A stretch of DNA of 9,743 bases from the NCBI GenBank assembly GCA_947478535.1, contig CANJXD010000187.1, positions 1 through 9,743 on the forward strand, given 5' to 3'. Of the stretch, positions 6,752 through 9,743 are shown one piece after another. This DNA is from Acetobacteraceae bacterium. GTDB lineage: Bacteria; Pseudomonadota; Alphaproteobacteria; Acetobacterales; Acetobacteraceae. Both the position numbers and the translations under genes were made by a program. The stretch's first letter is position 1, and each line of letters starts with the position of its first letter. The notes under the pieces were generated by a model, which was not told the origin of the DNA, did no database searches, and was given only the letters and a program-made list of their open reading frames with translations.

Positions 6752-8033
6752 CCCCGGCCCTCCCCCACGAACTGCCCGGCGATGGCGCGCTTTTCGCCGA
6801 GCGCGATGGTGGGCGTGCGGGTGCCCACCAAGCCGCGCGGCCGCAGCACCATGATGACAACCATGGCGGCGCCGAAGACCAGCATCCGCCATTCCTCGAG
6901 GTCGCGGAACAGCTCGAACCCACCGATCATGACGAGGGCCGCGACAGCCACGCCGATCTGGCTGCCGAGCCCGCCGAGCACCACGATCGCCAGGATGATG
7001 GCGCTTTCGATGAAGGTGAAACTCTCCGGGCTGATGAAGGCCTGGCGGGTGGCGAAGAAGGCGCCTGCGAAACCGCCGAACATGGCACCGAGCGCGAAGG
7101 CCGTGAGCTTCGTGGTGACGACGTTGATGCCGAGCGCCCGGCACGCCACCTCATCCTCTCGCAGCGCCTCCCAAGCCCGGCCGATGGGCTGGCGGCGGAT
7201 GCGGATGGTGACCCAGTTGGTCAGCAGCGCGAGGCCGAGGATCAGGTAGTACAGGAACACCACGCGATGCGTCGGGCTCGGCTCCAGCCCGAAGAAGCCG
7301 GCGAAGGTGCCGGGGCCGCCGTCCATGCTGAAGGGCAGGCCGAAGAAGGTGGGGCGCGGGATGCCGGTGATGCCGTTCGGCCCGCCCGTCAGTTCCACCC
7401 AGTTCAGCAGGATGACGCGGATGATCTCGCCAAAGGCCAGCGTGACGATGGCGAGGTAATCGCCCCGAAGCCGCAGCACGGGGAAGCCCAGCAGCACGCC
7501 CCAGAAGGCGGCGAGGATGCCGGCCAGCGGCAGGCAGACCCAGAAGGACAGCCCGAAGAACTGCGCCAGCAGCGCGTAGGAATAGGCACCGACGGCATAG
7601 AAGGCGACGTAGCCGAGGTCGAGCAGCCCGGCGAGGCCGACCACGATGTTCAGGCCCCAGCCCAGCATGACATAGGTCAGCACGAGGATGCCGAGATCGA
7701 GCTCATAGCGCCCGATGCCGGGGATCAGCGGCAGCAGGATCGCGAGCACCAGCAGCACGGGGCCGAACAGCAGGCCCGCCTTGGCAAGCCCCGCCGTGCC
7801 GCGTGGCCCGGAGGTATCGAGGAAGCGCGGCGTGACCCAGAGCGCCATCGCCAGCCGTGCTGCGAACACCAGGCCGCAGAGGATCGCAACCTCCTTCCAC
7901 CGTGCGCGCAGGAACAGCGCTCCGGTCGGGCTGACATCGGTGCGCAGACCGACCATGACGACGAACAGCCCAAAGGCCACGGCCGTGGCCTTCAGCGCGT
8001 CGATCACGGCGGCGCGGGGGGAGGCGCGGCCGG

Positions 8034-8037
<4 letters not shown>
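6748..8037 (-). CDS. livM: Branched-chain amino acid-type ABC transporter permease LivM
   Basis: Inner-membrane permease of the importer, 429 residues, close to the 425 of E. coli LivM and longer than the roughly 330-residue short form. The extra length is an N-terminal extension with hydrophobic segments at about 16-30, 49-66 and 87-106. The BPD_transp_2 core begins near [20 protein letters not shown] (111-130). The conserved [19 protein letters not shown] (134-152) and [17 protein letters not shown] (191-207) follow. The cytoplasmic ATPase-contact loop is [20 protein letters not shown] (296-315). The tail beyond LRPRGL (398-403) is polar. ATG at 8037 overlaps the livH TGA (ATGA); the open frame continues to 9141 only because this DNA is GC-rich. 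The final codons run into livG in the same way, so translational coupling is likely. Confidence 0.95.
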
Positions 8038-8948
<911 letters not shown>

Positions 8949-9109
8949 GGTCGCGGTCCTTCTGCCGGGTCCACCCGTTTCGGGCTACCGTTGCACCGAA
9001 CCTTCCCGAAGGCGTGAGGCAACGCAAGAGGCTTGAGAGCGCCGCAATGCCGGGCCTGGAGAGAGCGCGCAAAGGCGGCGGTGCGGGATCGGATTCAGGC
9101 TGGGGAGAA
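8949..9109 (-). other. Leader region between the tRNA fragment and livH
   Basis: These 161 bases form the upstream region of the liv operon. The livH ribosome binding site AAGGA is near 8960. Two small hairpins precede it: CCCG/CGGG with a three-base loop at 8974-8984, and CCTTC/GAAGG at 9001-9012. I found no convincing -35/-10 pair and no protein-coding frame. On this strand the region would originally have been downstream of a tRNA gene, so the operon may once have been fed partly by tRNA read-through. Confidence 0.4.
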
Positions 9110-9157
9110 TGGTGCCCAGGCGTGGAATCGAACCACCACACTGCGATTGTCAGTCAC
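9110..9157 (-). other. tRNA 3'-half fragment, probable tRNA-Val(GAC) attachment site (att)
   Basis: Read on the minus strand, this segment ends in CCTGGGCACCA, the 3' acceptor strand plus discriminator and CCA of a tRNA. Before that is a T-arm with loop TTCGATT flanked by GGTGG and CCACG (four of five pairs). Further 5' is an anticodon arm with loop CTGACAA and 3' stem TCGCA; the anticodon would be GAC (valine). The 5' anticodon stem is CGTGA, which pairs only partly, and beyond it the sequence leaves tRNA altogether: there is no D-arm and no 5' acceptor GCCCAGG. A 3'-half tRNA repeat of this kind is what tyrosine-integrase insertion leaves at one end of an island. It is not a functional tRNA. 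The isotype is inferred from the loop alone. Confidence 0.72.
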
Positions 9158-9349
9158 GAAATTTGCCCCACCGCAAGCCGCCACACTGTGTCCGCTAACC
9201 GCAAAACAGGCAGTAATACATTGATCTTGCTATGAGACATTGCGACATTTGCCGCCACCGATCGCCAGGACGCGACGGCGCGATGAGTCCGCAATGCGGC
9301 CGCGGAATCCGTCGCAGGGTCGCAGTCGCCGTGGCGGAGGCGCGGACAC
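9158..9349. other. Region between the att site and the integrase gene
   Basis: No gene is visible here. The first 80 bases are clearly more AT-rich than the surrounding DNA. Two imperfect direct repeats occur: ATTTGCCCCACCG (9161-9173) against ATTTGCCGCCACCG (9247-9260), differing by one inserted base, and GACATTGC/GACATTTG in tandem at 9236-9251. Such repeats beside an att core could be integrase arm-binding sites. The ribosome binding site of the integrase, GGAGG, is at 9336-9340. Confidence 0.4.
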
Positions 9350-9713
9350 ATGGCGTTGAACCTGACCGATCGGACCGTGAGCGCGGCGCGCTGCCCCGAG
9401 GGACGCAAGGATGCGGTGCTGTGCGACGAGGCTTTGCCAGGATTCGGGCTGCGGATCACGTCCAGCGGCGCGCGGACGTTACATCTTCCAATATCGGGCC
9501 GGGGCGAAGTTCTGGCGCACCGTGCCGGGCACCTTCGGAGCCGAGCTGACCACCGCCCAGGCGAGGAAGAAGGCGGAATCGCTGCGCGGCCAGGTGCGGG
9601 ACGCGCGCGATCCTGTCGCCGAACGGCGGGCGGCCGGGATCGCCGCAGCCAAGGCCGAGGCGGCGGAGAAGAGCCTCACTTCCCTCGGGCCCGTTAGCGG
9701 CGTAGACGTTTGA
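9350..9713 (+). pseudogene. Tyrosine-type integrase, N-terminal part, frameshifted (island integrase remnant)
   Basis: The reading frame from ATG 9350, nine bases after GGAGG, gives an opening typical of the DUF4102 arm-binding domain of P4-like tyrosine integrases: NLTDRTVSAARCPEGRKDAV, then DEALPGFGLRITSSGART. At 9476-9481 (acgtta) the frame is lost. Removing one T from 9479-9480 restores TYIFQYRAGAKFW, the expected continuation, which runs on in the other frame through TAQARKKAESLRGQVRDARD and PVAERRAAG to a TGA at 9711-9713. The same frame is open again after that stop to the window's end. So there is one frameshift and one in-frame stop before any core-binding or catalytic (R-H-R-Y) domain; whether a catalytic domain follows beyond the edge cannot be seen. 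A sequencing error at the T-pair is possible but would not explain the stop. Confidence 0.8.
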
Positions 9714-9743
9714 TCCGTAGGGCGGCTCATCGACACCAAGGAG

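Noticed and set aside
6011..7249. Long open frame of 412 codons on the plus strand opposite livG and livM
   Set aside because: Same explanation: shadow of two clearly recognisable transporter genes, low-complexity composition.
9110..9349. A tRNA gene interrupted by a group I intron in the anticodon loop
   Set aside because: The break falls in the 5' side of the anticodon stem rather than in the loop, no 5' half of a tRNA follows in the window, and an integrase is adjacent, so an att site explains it better.

Overview
The window is high-GC DNA from an alphaproteobacterium, most likely an Acetobacteraceae/Rhodospirillales-type soil or aquatic heterotroph. The lineage is inferred from base composition, the Rhodobacter/Azotobacter-type ferredoxin-NADP reductase, the abundance of TRAP and branched-chain-amino-acid-type uptake genes, and the tRNA sequence style. 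No marker gene fixes the taxon.

Left part (25-2154, minus strand): a Tat-exported TRAP substrate-binding protein of the 2-oxoacid/monocarboxylate (TakP-like) group, preceded by a ferredoxin--NADP reductase gene. A 165-base spacer between them contains a large imperfect hairpin. No TRAP membrane subunits (dctQ/dctM) lie in the window. Next (2296-5180, plus strand) comes a row of apparently independent genes: a RimJ/RimL-type GNAT acetyltransferase, an unlisted 56-residue two-helix membrane protein, an AMI1-like amidase-signature hydrolase followed by a clear intrinsic terminator, and a phosphinothricin-acetyltransferase-like GNAT.

Right part (5205-8948, minus strand): a compact livHMGF operon encoding the two permeases and two ATPases of a branched-chain amino acid/amide-type (HAAT) ABC importer. 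All three gene junctions are ATGA overlaps of four bases, so the genes are probably translationally coupled. livH starts at TTG behind a good ribosome binding site. No substrate-binding protein gene is present in the window.

Right edge (8949-9743): about 160 bases upstream of livH there is a 3' half of a tRNA gene, probably tRNA-Val with anticodon GAC. It is broken inside the anticodon stem and faces a tyrosine recombinase gene that has a +1 frameshift and an in-frame stop. This is best read as the end (att site) of an integrated, decaying genomic island that extends to the right beyond the window; the liv operon lies on the host side. Small direct repeats sit between the att site and the integrase.

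Most of the window is ordinary metabolic and transport sequence. The points worth following up are the island boundary, the small membrane protein, the ligand-site pattern of the TRAP receptor and the leader region of the liv operon.
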